From Planctomycetota bacterium (GTDB taxonomy: Bacteria > Planctomycetota > UBA1135 > UBA2386), in NCBI GenBank assembly GCA_016794425.1, contig JAEUHR010000021.1:1-64000 (forward strand): a DNA stretch of 64,000 nt, written 5' to 3'. The notes under the pieces are model-generated. The model saw nothing but the letters and a program-made list of their open reading frames with translations. It did no database searches and had not been told where the DNA came from. Positions 16,638 through 24,532 of this stretch are shown piece by piece. How positions within the stretch are numbered: the stretch's first letter is position 1; every line of letters starts with the position of its first letter. The position numbers and the translations under genes were made by a program.

Positions 16638-17558
16638 TCACCGCACCTCGTGCGGCAGCATGAACTCGATCGTCTCCGGGATGCCGTCGACCTCCTCGAC
16701 CGACGTCGCGCCGAACTCGCGCAGCCGGGCGACGACGGCCAGCACGCTGCTCTCCGGCGTGCTGGCGCCCGACGTGATGCCGACCGTGGCCTTGCCGGCG
16801 AACCACTCGCGCTGCAGCTCGTCGGCGCCGAGCACGAGCCAGGCCGGCACACCGGACTCGGCGCCGATCTCGCGCAGCCGGTTGCTGTTGCTGCTCATGC
16901 GGTCGCCGATCACGAGCCACAGGTCGACGCGGCCGCGCAGGCTCTTGACCGCCATCTGACGGTTCGTGGTCGCGTAGCAGATGTCTTCCTTGCGCGGCGT
17001 GTGCAGCCGCGGGAAGCGCCGCTTCAGCACTGCCATCACCCGCGACGCCTCGTCGACGCTGAGCGTCGTCTGGGTCAGCACCGCGACCTGCGTCGGATCC
17101 GGCACCGCGACCCGTTCGGCCTCCTCGGGCGAAGCGACGACGATCGTGCGGTCCGGCGCTTCGCCGACCACACCCTCGACCTCGACGTGGTCGGCGTGAC
17201 CGATCAGCAGGATCGTGAAGCCGCGCGCCGCGAAGCGCCGCGCCTCGACGTGCACCTTGGTGACCAGCGGGCAGGTCGCGTCGATCGAGTGCAGCCGGTA
17301 GTTCTGCGCCTGGTCGAACACGTCCGGCGCGACGCCGTGCGCGCTGAAGATCACGTGGCTGCCGGTCGGCACGTCGGCGAGGTGGTCGACGAACACCGCG
17401 CCCTTGGCGACGAGGTCCTGCACGACGACTTTGTTGTGCACGATCTCGTGGCGCACGTAGACCGGCCGCCCGAACTTCTCGAGCGCGCGTTCGACGGTCT
17501 GGATCGCGCGCTCGACGCCGGCGCAGAAACCGCGGGGGCGGCAGAGCAGGACCTTCAT
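16638..17558 (-). CDS. ispH: 4-hydroxy-3-methylbut-2-enyl diphosphate reductase
   Basis: The 306-residue protein (formerly LytB) has the three cluster-binding cysteines of the family: Cys12 in 'RGFCAGV', Cys96 in 'DATCPLV' and Cys194 in 'ICYATTNRQ'. The HGV and 'GITSGASTPE' segments are also present. It performs the last step of the MEP pathway, reducing HMBPP to IPP and DMAPP with a [4Fe-4S] centre, so isoprenoids here come from the MEP route. The ATG at 17558 gives the normal 'MKVLLCRPRGFCAGV' N-terminus; an in-frame GTG/ATG extension to 17597 is not needed. nadE follows after 3 bases. Confidence 0.97.
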   Translation of the reverse strand: MKVLLCRPRGFCAGVERAIQTVERALEKFGRPVYVRHEIVHNKVVVQDLVAKGAVFVDHLADVPTGSHVIFSAHGVAPDVFDQAQNYRLHSIDATCPLVTKVHVEARRFAARGFTILLIGHADHVEVEGVVGEAPDRTIVVASPEEAERVAVPDPTQVAVLTQTTLSVDEASRVMAVLKRRFPRLHTPRKEDICYATTNRQMAVKSLRGRVDLWLVIGDRMSSNSNRLREIGAESGVPAWLVLGADELQREWFAGKATVGITSGASTPESSVLAVVARLREFGATSVEEVDGIPETIEFMLPHEVR

Positions 17559-17619
17559 GGGGGCGACCAGTGTCGGCGCCGCGGCGCCGGCCGGCAAGGG
17601 CGAGCCGCCCCCGGGAGCG

Positions 17620-18789
17620 CTACCAGACCTCGATGACCGGCCCGACGCCGTATTGCAGCGCGCCGCTGGTCGGCACCGGCTGCGGCGGCGTCGCGATCGG
17701 GTTGTAGAACGCGTAGTTGCGCGTCACGCCGAGCGGGCCGCAGACGGTCGCGCCGCGCCCCAGCGACGTGATCAGCCGCAGCGGGTTCGCGGTCGGCGCG
17801 TAGACGAAGGCCTGGGCGTAGTAGGTGTCGCCGACCGAATCGCGGCCGGGTGGCACGACGCCGGTGGCGGTGCCGTTGCCGGCCGCGTCGATGACGCCGG
17901 TCAGCCAGACCACCGGGTTGACGTTGATCCAGCAGCCGGGCGCCGGCCAGCCGAGAACCGTCAGCGCCGGCGACGGCAGCGCCGGGTTCGCCGGATCGAA
18001 CATCGGGTACGGCAGCGGCCAGAACGACTGGCCGAGCAGGCCGTCGGTGTTGGTCAGGTTCATTGCCAGCAGGAACACCGTGTTCGCCGGCGCGCCGCTG
18101 ACGTGCCACGAGTAGCTGCTGCCGGCCAGCATCGACACGTCGGACGTGATGCCCACCGCGGTGCCGCCCGGTGGCGCGCACGTCGCCGTGTCGAGGTTGC
18201 CGAACACCGTGATCGGCGCCGTGCAGCTGCTGAGGTTGTCGATCCGGTAGGCACCGCTCGGCTGCGCGTGGATCCAGATCTCGAGCAGCAGGTTCTCGGG
18301 CAGCGAGTCGCCGACGTACGGCAGCAGCGCGTAGGCCCACGGCACGTCGAACGCGAACTGCACGTTCGCCGGCATCGGCCCCGCGCCGACCGCGGGCTGG
18401 CCCGGCAGCTGCACCGACCGGTGTGACACGACCCAGGTGGCATCGGTGCTGTAGTTGTCCTCGAACACCGCGCTCATCGTCGTCGAGGTGCGCGACGTCG
18501 TCGACACCAGGATCGACACGTCGAGGAAGCCCTTCGGCGGCACCGCGACGCCGGTCGTGTTGGCGTCCGGTCGCAGCGAGATCCCCGTGATCACGCGTGG
18601 CCCCGTCCACGGCAACTCCTGCACGTCGTAGAGCACCTGGTAGCGGCACGAGAGGTTGCTGCCGAACGGGATGCTGGTCCCGCCGCCGCCCTCGATGCCG
18701 GCCATCGGGCCCGGCACCACCGCGGCCTGCGCCGCGAGCCCGCCGAGCCCCAACACCAGCGCCGCCGCGCACCGAACTTCCGATCGCAT
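17620..18789 (-). CDS. secreted protein of unknown function
   Basis: The 389-residue product has a signal peptide ('ALVLGLGGLAAQA', cleavage near residue 22) and no other hydrophobic helix. The mature part is rich in Gly, Pro, Thr and aromatic residues and probably all-beta; it contains at least four cysteines. The middle resembles carbohydrate-binding or lectin-like sandwich sequences in composition only, and no family motif is recognised. The C-terminal third ('SVGDTYYAQAFVYAPTANPL') is of a type seen in planctomycete surface proteins. The ATG at 18789 has a GGAGG Shine-Dalgarno sequence. It is divergent from the membrane protein gene at 18956 and ends 61 bases before the ispH start region. 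Confidence 0.8.
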   Translation of the reverse strand: MRSEVRCAAALVLGLGGLAAQAAVVPGPMAGIEGGGGTSIPFGSNLSCRYQVLYDVQELPWTGPRVITGISLRPDANTTGVAVPPKGFLDVSILVSTTSRTSTTMSAVFEDNYSTDATWVVSHRSVQLPGQPAVGAGPMPANVQFAFDVPWAYALLPYVGDSLPENLLLEIWIHAQPSGAYRIDNLSSCTAPITVFGNLDTATCAPPGGTAVGITSDVSMLAGSSYSWHVSGAPANTVFLLAMNLTNTDGLLGQSFWPLPYPMFDPANPALPSPALTVLGWPAPGCWINVNPVVWLTGVIDAAGNGTATGVVPPGRDSVGDTYYAQAFVYAPTANPLRLITSLGRGATVCGPLGVTRNYAFYNPIATPPQPVPTSGALQYGVGPVIEVW

Positions 18790-18955
18790 GGCCTGCCTCC
18801 GCCGGCTGCATCGTCCGTCCCGGCGTGGCGACTTGATGCAGCGCGCCGCCGCGGCGTGTCCCGGCCCGGGACTGGTGGGTCAAGCCGAGGCCCGGTCGCA
18901 CCGATCGAGCCGCCGCCGAAGTGTCCGACAACTCGACAGGAACCAAGGAGCAACC

Positions 18956-20581
18956 GTGCAACTCGAGAGTCATGCCACGCCACCGAAGGAGACACCGCAG
19001 CAGCGCTACGCGACGCTGCACCGCGCGATCGAGCGCGGACTCGACTCCGACGAGGTCTGGAAGGAGCTGGCCGAGGTGAGCCTGCGGCTCGGCCACGGCG
19101 ACGAAGCCGCCGCCTGCCTGCGCCGCATCCGCAACACCGACCTGCACGCTGCCCTGGAACAGCGCCTGGTCCGCCTCGGCGTGATCGAGGATCCTGCGGC
19201 CCGCCACGGACTCGCCGCCCGGCGCCATGCCGGGGCGCCGGCAGCCAGCCATGCCGGAGGCCAGCCTGCGCCGGGAGCAGCGCACGACGAGCCCGCCTCG
19301 ACGGCGGAGCACGTCGTCGACGCACTCCAGTACCTGTTCCACCAGCACATGCCCTGGCTCGTGCTGGTCACGACCCTCGCGTTCCCGGTCGTCGTCGGAC
19401 TCGGCGGCTTCCTGACCGTCGGCGGCTCGCCGTTCGTGCTGGCCGCGATCGCCGCGCTGCCGGGCCTGTCGGTGGTCGCGGTCACGGGCGCGATGGGACG
19501 CCAGATCCTGCTGGCCAGCAGCAGCGGGTCGGCCGACGTGCCGAACGTGCCCGAGCTCGGCCAACTGGTGCGCGACGCGCGCCGGTTCCTGCTCGACGCA
19601 GCGCTGGTGCTGGGCACGTTCTTCGTGCCGTCGCTGCTGGCGATCGCGCTCGGCGCGCCGGTGTCGACGACGCTGCCGACGCTGCTGGTCGGCGCGTTCT
19701 TCGCGCCGCTGGCCTGGGGCCTGCGGCAGCTGCGCGGCGACTACGGCGCCCTGTCGCCGGTGACGCTGGTGCGCGGTGCCGCGCGGTGTGGCCTCGGCTA
19801 CGCGGCGATCGTGCCGGTCTGCTGGCTCCTGTTCGCGCCGGCGGCGCTGGCCGCGTGGGGCGTGCTGGGTCGCCCGATCTGGGTGCAGATCGCGGCGGTG
19901 GGTCCGCTGGCGGTCGCGCCGCTGTTCGTGGTGTCGCGCCTGCTCGGCACCTGGATCGACACCATGCGGCCGAAGCTCGGCAGCGTGCTGGTCGGCGAAC
20001 GCAAGGCGCCGCAGCCGGTGCCCGTCGCAGCGGCACCACAGGCGCCGGCAGCGCCGCAACCGCGCCTGCCGCAGCGACCGGCCGCGCTGGAGCAGTTCGC
20101 GGCGCCGAAGGTCAGGCCGCTGATGGTCCAGAACCGGGCGAACACCGGTGCCGCGTCGGTGGCGCCGAAGCCGCAGTCGGCCGCGCCGGCGGCGCGCCCG
20201 GCTCGGCCTGCGACGCCGCCCGCTCCGGCCCAGCCGGCCGCGGCGCAGCGGCGCCCGGCGCCGCCGCAGCGCGCGGCGTCCGGACCTTCGCCTGCGGCGG
20301 CGAAGACCGCCCAGCCGCAGCCAGCGCAGCCGCAGCCAGCGCAGCCACGGCCGGCGCAGCCGCGGCCGGCCCAGCCTGCCAGCCCTGCGGCCCAGCCGAA
20401 GACGGCCCGGCCGCAGCCGGCGGCTCCGGCGCGGCCCGAGCCGCGCGCGATCGAGGGGCGCAGCCCGCGCCGGGCACCGGCGGTCAGCGAAGAGATCCCC
20501 GATCTCACGCAGCTGCCGGGCGCCGTCGTGCTGACGGGCTCCGAACGCGCTCGCCACGGCGCCGCGGCGCGGAAGACCTGA
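18956..20581 (+). CDS. polytopic membrane protein with Pro/Ala-rich tail
   Basis: The 541-residue product begins at a GTG with a perfect AAGGAG Shine-Dalgarno sequence 5 bases upstream. The first 75 residues form short helices resembling one or two TPR-like hairpins. Residues 125-340 hold about six hydrophobic helices in three pairs ('WLVLVTTLAFPVVVGLGGFL' is the first). The remaining 170 residues are a low-complexity tail of Pro, Ala, Gln and Arg that includes short QPQPAQ and RPAQP repeats. No family is recognised. By analogy the tail could cross the periplasm or act as a flexible tether. A strong terminator hairpin follows. Confidence 0.78.
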   Translation: MQLESHATPPKETPQQRYATLHRAIERGLDSDEVWKELAEVSLRLGHGDEAAACLRRIRNTDLHAALEQRLVRLGVIEDPAARHGLAARRHAGAPAASHAGGQPAPGAAHDEPASTAEHVVDALQYLFHQHMPWLVLVTTLAFPVVVGLGGFLTVGGSPFVLAAIAALPGLSVVAVTGAMGRQILLASSSGSADVPNVPELGQLVRDARRFLLDAALVLGTFFVPSLLAIALGAPVSTTLPTLLVGAFFAPLAWGLRQLRGDYGALSPVTLVRGAARCGLGYAAIVPVCWLLFAPAALAAWGVLGRPIWVQIAAVGPLAVAPLFVVSRLLGTWIDTMRPKLGSVLVGERKAPQPVPVAAAPQAPAAPQPRLPQRPAALEQFAAPKVRPLMVQNRANTGAASVAPKPQSAAPAARPARPATPPAPAQPAAAQRRPAPPQRAASGPSPAAAKTAQPQPAQPQPAQPRPAQPRPAQPASPAAQPKTARPQPAAPARPEPRAIEGRSPRRAPAVSEEIPDLTQLPGAVVLTGSERARHGAAARKT

Positions 20582-20593
20582 GGCAGGTGGCTC

Positions 20594-20634
20594 GGGGGTG
20601 GCCGTCGGCGCTGCGGCGCCGTGCGGCCACCCCC
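20594..20634 (+). terminator. long hairpin terminator
   Basis: An 11-bp perfect stem (20594-20604 with 20624-20634) encloses a second 6-bp stem (20606-20611 with 20616-20621) with a 4-base loop. It begins 12 bases after the stop codon of the membrane protein gene. No U tract follows. Confidence 0.65.
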
Positions 20635-20711
20635 ATCGGGACCGGCCCGCGGCGGGCTGTCCGCGCCAGGTCGACGCGCCGGGCTGGTGATCGGCGCACC
20701 CGGCGGGCACC

Positions 20712-21233
20712 ATGCGCGGCATGGACCTCGCCAAGTGCCTGCGCGACGTGCCCGACTTCCCGAAGCCCGGGATCCTGTTCAAGGACATCACGCCGCTGTT
20801 GGCCGATCCGAAGGCATTGGCGACCGCGATCGACCGCTTCGCCGCGCTCGATTTCGGCGGCGTCGACAAGATCGCCGCGATCGAGTCGCGTGGCTTCCTG
20901 TTCGGAGTGCCCCTCGCGCTGCGGCTCGGCAAGGGCTTCGTCCCGGTCCGCAAGCCCGGCAAGCTGCCGTGGAAGACCAACCGCGTCGAATACGTGCTCG
21001 AGTACGGCACCGACGCGGTCGAGATCCATCAGGACGCGGTGCGCCGCGGCGAACGCGTGCTGCTGATCGACGATCTGCTGGCGACCGGCGGCACGATGGG
21101 CGCCGCGTGCCAGCTGGTCGAGGCCTGCGGCGGCACGGTGGCGGGGTGTGCGTTCGTGGTCGAACTGTGCTTCCTGCCCGGCCGCCAGCGGCTGGCCGGA
21201 CGCCGGGTCGAGAGCCTGGTCGCGATCCGTTGA
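20712..21233 (+). CDS. apt: adenine phosphoribosyltransferase
   Basis: The product has 173 residues from ATG 20712, or 170 from ATG 20721; the latter gives the usual N-terminus with 'DVPDFPKPGILFKDITPLL', so either start is possible. The PRPP-binding motif 'VLLIDDLLATGGTM' is intact, and 'GFLFGVPLALRLGKGFVPVR' matches the family's substrate loop region. The enzyme makes AMP from adenine and PRPP in purine salvage. It is a single gene; the flagellar sigma-factor leader follows. Confidence 0.96.
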   Translation: MRGMDLAKCLRDVPDFPKPGILFKDITPLLADPKALATAIDRFAALDFGGVDKIAAIESRGFLFGVPLALRLGKGFVPVRKPGKLPWKTNRVEYVLEYGTDAVEIHQDAVRRGERVLLIDDLLATGGTMGAACQLVEACGGTVAGCAFVVELCFLPGRQRLAGRRVESLVAIR

Positions 21234-21431
21234 GCCGACCGTTCCCGCCGGCCACCTCTCCACCGCCTGTGAGTAGATTTTCTTCTACCGCAAACAGCTC
21301 TGATGTAGATACTTAGGGAATCCGCTCAAGAATCTCGCGAGGCGGGACTCAATCGCGGCAGGGGGTGGGCCGATCATCAGCAGCCGACCCGCAGGGGTCT
21401 CGATCTTTGGTGTAGCGGCTCCCACCAAGGT
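21234..21431 (+). other. AT-rich intergenic stretch before riboswitch
   Basis: No gene is seen. Bases 21268-21330 are much richer in A and T than the surroundings and hold a small hairpin (GTAGA-N6-TCTAC) and TAGATA-type sequences that could serve as a vegetative promoter. Downstream of this lies the FliA-like element at 21349. Confidence 0.5.
21349..21376 (+). promoter_or_regulatory. candidate FliA-type promoter before riboswitch
   Basis: TCAA at 21349-21352, a 16-base spacer and GCCGATCA at 21369-21376 closely match the FliA pattern and the element before fliD. Transcription from about 21383 would include the whole aptamer at 21432-21533. If used, the sigma factor gene downstream would be under sigma-28-type control. 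Confidence 0.42.
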
Positions 21432-21533
21432 GCTTCTCGAAACGGCAAACCCGACGAAAGTCGGGGACGCAAAGCCATAGGGCCTTCGGCCGGCCTCCCG
21501 CCGGCCATGGCAGCCTGGTTCCCGAAATGAAGC
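21432..21533 (+). ncRNA. cyclic-di-GMP-I (GEMM-I) riboswitch aptamer
   Basis: The conserved elements are all present in order: GGCAAACC-type segment at 21444-21452, a perfect CCCGAC-GAAA-GTCGGG hairpin with the GAAA tetraloop, then GGGACGCAAAGCC, a GC-rich P2/P3 hairpin that carries the tetraloop receptor, and CATGGCAGCCTGGTTCCCG at its 3' side. The closing P1 helix is GCTTC (21432-21436) with GAAGC (21529-21533). This class senses cyclic di-GMP. It lies about 250 bases before the start of a FliA/WhiG-type sigma factor gene, on the same strand. Two further hairpins downstream (21562-21577 and 21624-21653) could be part of the expression platform. Whether the ligand turns expression on or off cannot be read from the sequence. 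Confidence 0.93.
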
Positions 21534-21561
21534 GACTGTACGCGCCTTCTCGACGACCCCC

Positions 21562-21653
21562 TCGCTGCTCGCAGCGAACCACGGGTCCAAGGGCTTTCTG
21601 CCACGCGGCGCGGCACAGCGGAACACCGGCACGCTCTCCCCGGAGCGCCGGTG
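21562..21653 (+). promoter_or_regulatory. leader hairpins, possible riboswitch expression platform
   Basis: A 7-bp hairpin at 21562-21577 (TCGCTGC/GCAGCGA) and a larger hairpin at 21624-21653 (7 bp plus 4 bp with an AC bulge) lie between the aptamer and the sigma factor gene. The larger one could be a terminator, though no U tract follows, or it could hide ribosome access. No stretch that would compete with aptamer P1 is obvious. Confidence 0.35.
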
Positions 21654-21785
21654 CAGGACAGGAACACGGCCCGGCCTTCGCCGCCGTTCGATGCACAAGG
21701 AGCCGCATCGTGTGCTCGCGCCCTTCGCGGCGCCCCCCGTTCCTCCGTCCTTCTCCTGTCCGCTCGTCCCGCCCCGATCCTCGTC

Positions 21786-22700
21786 ATGGCCAAGTCCTCG
21801 GTCGCCGTCCGTACGTCCCCCCGCGCCGCCACCAAGACCACCAGCCCGGGGCTTCGCGCCGTGGCTCGTGACCCGCGCCAGAAGCCGCGTGCGATCGCGT
21901 CGCCGGCGGCTGCGCCGGCGCCGATGCAGCCGCAGGTCACCGAGGCCGACCTCGAGGTGATCTGGAAGACGTTCAAGCGCACGCGCGACGAGAACCTGCG
22001 CAACACGCTGATCGAGCACCACATGCCACTGGTGCGCGCCATCGCCGAGCGCGTGCTGCAGACGCTGCCGAAGTCGATCGAACTCGACGACCTCAGCTCG
22101 GCGGGCACGTTCGGTCTGATGGACGCGATCAACGGCTTCGACCTCTCGCGCGGCATCAAGTTCAAGACCTACTGCACGACGCGCATCCGTGGCTCGATCC
22201 TCGACGAGCTGCGCAGCCAGGACTGGGTGCCGCGGCTGGTCCGCCTGAAGGCACACCGGCTCGACCGCGCGATCCGCCAGCTCGAAGGCGAACTCGGCCG
22301 CGCGCCGAATCAGGCCGAGATCGCGCACGCGCTCGGCATCACGCTCGAGGAGCTGCAGGCGCACGAGGCCGAGGCCAACGCCAAGACGATCTTCTCGCTG
22401 TCGGAGAAGTGGGACGACGGCGACGAGGAGAAGGAGATGGAGAAGGTCGAGATCCTGGCCGATCGCAAGTCGGTCGATCCGGTCGACACGATCCAGCAGC
22501 GCGACGCGCTCGACATGATCACCGGCAGCCTCACGAAGAAGGAGCGGCTGATCATCCTGATGTACTACTACGAGGGCCTGACGATGCGCGAGATCGGCGA
22601 GATCATGGAGCTGACCGAGTCGCGCGTCTGCCAGATCCACAGCAACGTGATGGCGCGCCTGAAGGCGCAGCTCGACCGCACCACCAGCCAGCCCGCCTGA
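21786..22700 (+). CDS. FliA/WhiG-family RNA polymerase sigma factor under riboswitch leader
   Basis: From ATG 21786 the protein has 304 residues. A basic, Ala/Pro-rich N-terminal extension of about 48 residues precedes the sigma domains: region 2 ('HHMPLVRAIAERVLQTLP' to 'GIKFKTYCTTRIRGSILDEL'), region 3 ('GRAPNQAEIAHALGITLEEL'), and region 4 with the helix-turn-helix 'LTMREIGEIMELTESRVCQI'. The SILDELR motif is typical of the sigma-28 group. No Shine-Dalgarno sequence precedes ATG 21786, and GTG 21651 or ATG 21924 are alternatives; region 2 starts well after all of them. A second, separate sigma-28 gene lies at 33548. This one may respond to cyclic di-GMP and control a different gene set. 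Confidence 0.9.
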   Translation: MAKSSVAVRTSPRAATKTTSPGLRAVARDPRQKPRAIASPAAAPAPMQPQVTEADLEVIWKTFKRTRDENLRNTLIEHHMPLVRAIAERVLQTLPKSIELDDLSSAGTFGLMDAINGFDLSRGIKFKTYCTTRIRGSILDELRSQDWVPRLVRLKAHRLDRAIRQLEGELGRAPNQAEIAHALGITLEELQAHEAEANAKTIFSLSEKWDDGDEEKEMEKVEILADRKSVDPVDTIQQRDALDMITGSLTKKERLIILMYYYEGLTMREIGEIMELTESRVCQIHSNVMARLKAQLDRTTSQPA

Positions 22701-22719
22701 TCCGGCCGCGCGCCGGCGC

Positions 22720-22747
22720 GCAAGCCGTCGGCCCGCGCTGCCGATGT
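22720..22747 (+). promoter_or_regulatory. candidate FliA-type promoter before small ORF and cheC-like gene
   Basis: GCAA at 22720-22723, a 16-base spacer and GCCGATGT at 22740-22747 follow the FliA-type pattern. Transcription from about 22754 would start just before the GGCGGAGG Shine-Dalgarno sequence of the ORF at 22764, giving a very short leader. This is weaker than the sites at 647 and 21349 because the -35 match is poorer. Confidence 0.3.
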
Positions 22748-22763
22748 AGGGGCGGAGGAACGC

Positions 22764-22979
22764 ATGCCGCCGCACCCGTTCGTGATCGCCGAAGCGCCGA
22801 CCGACGCACCGCTGCGCCGCTGCACGCGTGCCGCGGCCGTCGCGGCCCTGACCGCGGCCGCAGCCGCCGGCCGCGAAACCGCGATGGCATCGGCGTCGGA
22901 CCTGCTGCTCGCGACGACGACGCCGGACCCGGACGAGACCCGGCCTCGGAGCGAAACGACGCGCCGGCCCGGCCTCTAG
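22764..22979 (+). CDS. small hypothetical protein
   Basis: The 71-residue frame has GGCGGAGG 6 bases before its ATG, one of the better ribosome sites in the area, and a FliA-like promoter pattern just upstream. The product is Ala-, Thr- and Arg-rich with one weakly hydrophobic helix at about residues 23-36 and a disordered, charged end. No family is recognised. It precedes the cheC-like gene by 87 bases. It could be a real small protein or only a well-placed chance ORF. Confidence 0.42.
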   Translation: MPPHPFVIAEAPTDAPLRRCTRAAAVAALTAAAAAGRETAMASASDLLLATTTPDPDETRPRSETTRRPGL

Positions 22980-23066
22980 TAGCGCCCCCGCCGCGGCCGA
23001 AAAGAGCCCCGACGAACGCCACCGGTGTGGCCGCACCTCACGGCGTCCGTCGCTGCACCCGCACCC

Positions 23067-24146
23067 ATGACCGCCACGATCCTGAAGCCCGGCACGGGAG
23101 CCGAGTTGAAGCGCATCTTCGGGATGCTGGCCAACTCGATCGGCGAGAGCCTCGGTTCGCTGGTCGGCCGCGAACTCGTGCTGCGGCCCGGTGAGCCGGA
23201 GGCCCACGACGTCGCGTCGTTCACGGGCGCACTGCCGCGCTCGGTCGTGGTCGCACGCGGCGCGCTCGAGAAGGCGCTGGCCGGCAAGTCGATGCTCGTC
23301 GTGCTGGAGCTGCCCGACACGATCGCGATGGCCGGCCTGTTGATGATGACGCCCGAAGACGTCGTCAACCAGCGGCGCAGCAGCGGCGAACTGGGCCAGG
23401 AGGACGCCACCGCGTTCGGCGAACTCGGCAACGTGATGTTCGCCGGTTTCGCCAACGTGCTGCGCGAGGCCAACGCGGAGTTCGAGGTCCGCTACCAGGA
23501 CCACGTCGCGGTCCAGGCGGAAGCCGGCGAGCACGAGGTGTTCGGCACCGAGCCGCTGGTCGCGCTGCCGTTCCGGCTGAAGCTCGGCGAGTACCCGGAG
23601 TCGCGCGGTTTCGTGCTGGTGGACCAGGCGACGGCCACGGCCTTCAACAAGGAACCGCTGGCGCTGGTCGCCGCGACGGGTGCCGCGGGCGGCGGCACCG
23701 CGGCGCCGGCGGCACGCGCGACGCGGACCGAAGAGGAGACGTTCGAGAGCATCCCGGCGGCGCCGATCCGCGGCACGCTGGCCGCGTTCGTGATGCAGCC
23801 CGAGGTCTTCCGCACGCTGCGGCTGGCGTGCCGGCGCGTCGGCCTCGAACTGCGGCGCCACGGGCGCGGCGAGATCCCGAACCCGGCCGCGCACAAGAAC
23901 GAAGTCGTGCTGATGGACGTGCCGCCCGGCGAGGACCGGCGCTTCGACTGGTGCAAGCGCATCAAGGACCTGTCGAACTCGACGCGCGTCGTGCTGCTGA
24001 TCCACCACCCGTCGCGGCACCGCGTGATGCAGGCGTTCGTCGCCAAGGCCGACGCGATCCTCGGCTTCCCGTGCGAGGAAGCGCAGCTGTCGCAGAAGCT
24101 GGCCGCCGTGCTCGACAGCCAGCCGGCCGAGCCGCCGCTGCCGTAG
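23067..24146 (+). CDS. CheC/CheX-like protein fused to a receiver-like domain
   Basis: The product has 359 residues from ATG 23067. The first 200 residues match the CheC/CheX/FliY fold: 'EDATAFGELGNVMFAGFANVL' carries the E-x-x-N signature of CheY-P phosphatases (here ELGN), and the substrate-binding helices are hydrophobic. A linker at about 205-240 is disordered. The C-terminal 120 residues read like a CheY-type receiver, with a possible phospho-acceptor Asp in 'VVLMDVPPG', but the acidic pair and the usual KP motif are not clear. A phosphatase with its own receiver suggests control of CheY-P, and with it motor behaviour. It lies directly before the export genes. Phosphatase activity is inferred from the motif, not shown. 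Confidence 0.72.
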   Translation: MTATILKPGTGAELKRIFGMLANSIGESLGSLVGRELVLRPGEPEAHDVASFTGALPRSVVVARGALEKALAGKSMLVVLELPDTIAMAGLLMMTPEDVVNQRRSSGELGQEDATAFGELGNVMFAGFANVLREANAEFEVRYQDHVAVQAEAGEHEVFGTEPLVALPFRLKLGEYPESRGFVLVDQATATAFNKEPLALVAATGAAGGGTAAPAARATRTEEETFESIPAAPIRGTLAAFVMQPEVFRTLRLACRRVGLELRRHGRGEIPNPAAHKNEVVLMDVPPGEDRRFDWCKRIKDLSNSTRVVLLIHHPSRHRVMQAFVAKADAILGFPCEEAQLSQKLAAVLDSQPAEPPLP

Positions 24147-24181
24147 CGGCGGCACCCGGCGTCATGGTTCCGCGGTCGGCA

Positions 24182-24388
24182 TCAGCTCGGGTCGCCGCCG
24201 GTCGGCCCGCGGCCGCGCAAGCGCCGCAGCTCGTCGCGCGTGCGCGCGGCCGATTCGACGATGTGGCGCAGCGCTTCCTGGTGCGCCGCCAGCGAACCTT
24301 CGAGCCGCGCCACCTCGGCCTGCACCTCGATGGTGCCGAGCAGGTTGCCGACGCGGTGGGCGAGTTCGTCGAACGGAGAGCCGGCCAT
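24182..24388 (-). CDS. 68-residue protein with histidine-kinase-like H-box helix
   Basis: The short protein consists of two helices. The first, 'FDELAHRVGNLLGTIEVQ', closely resembles the H-box of HisKA/DHp domains (H-x-x-x-N-L-L-x-x-I), and the second resembles the partner helix of the DHp pair. There is no ATPase domain, so it cannot autophosphorylate; it might act as a phosphotransfer or sequestration protein, or be a fragment of a kinase. Start is ATG 24388, with TACCGT ending 9 bases before it. No Shine-Dalgarno sequence is seen. It faces away from fliO and ends 36 bases after the convergent cheC-like gene. Confidence 0.55.
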   Translation of the reverse strand: MAGSPFDELAHRVGNLLGTIEVQAEVARLEGSLAAHQEALRHIVESAARTRDELRRLRGRGPTGGDPS

Positions 24389-24505
24389 GCACCGCAGACG
24401 GTAGCACGCGCGGTGTCGTACGCCGCGACGCCGGTCTGTTGCACTGCGCGGCGCCTCGCTGGTGGGTCCACGCGCCGCCACCACAACATCTAGCGGTTTC
24501 GCACC

Positions 24506-24521
24506 TGGCACGCGCGGTGCT
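24506..24521 (+). promoter_or_regulatory. candidate sigma-54 promoter before fliO
   Basis: TGGCACGCGCGGTGCT matches the -24/-12 consensus TGGCACG-N4-TTGCW at both GG and GC positions, with correct spacing. The predicted start near 24532 would fall at the fliO GTG (24533), so the mRNA would be leaderless and the GGGAGGG at 24524 would not act as a ribosome site. That conflict lowers confidence. Confidence 0.32.
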
Positions 24522-24532
24522 TCGGGAGGGAC

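Noticed and set aside
20310..20395. Short tandem repeats as a CRISPR or satellite array
   Set aside because: They are in-frame Pro/Ala/Gln codons in the tail of the membrane protein and vary in length; no spacers are present.
17555..21010. 1,151-codon minus-strand frame
   Set aside because: It crosses four real genes (including apt and a terminator) and its product is low-complexity.
21234..21431. A tRNA or second aptamer in the AT-rich leader
   Set aside because: No cloverleaf, T-loop or second set of aptamer motifs could be found; only short hairpins are present.
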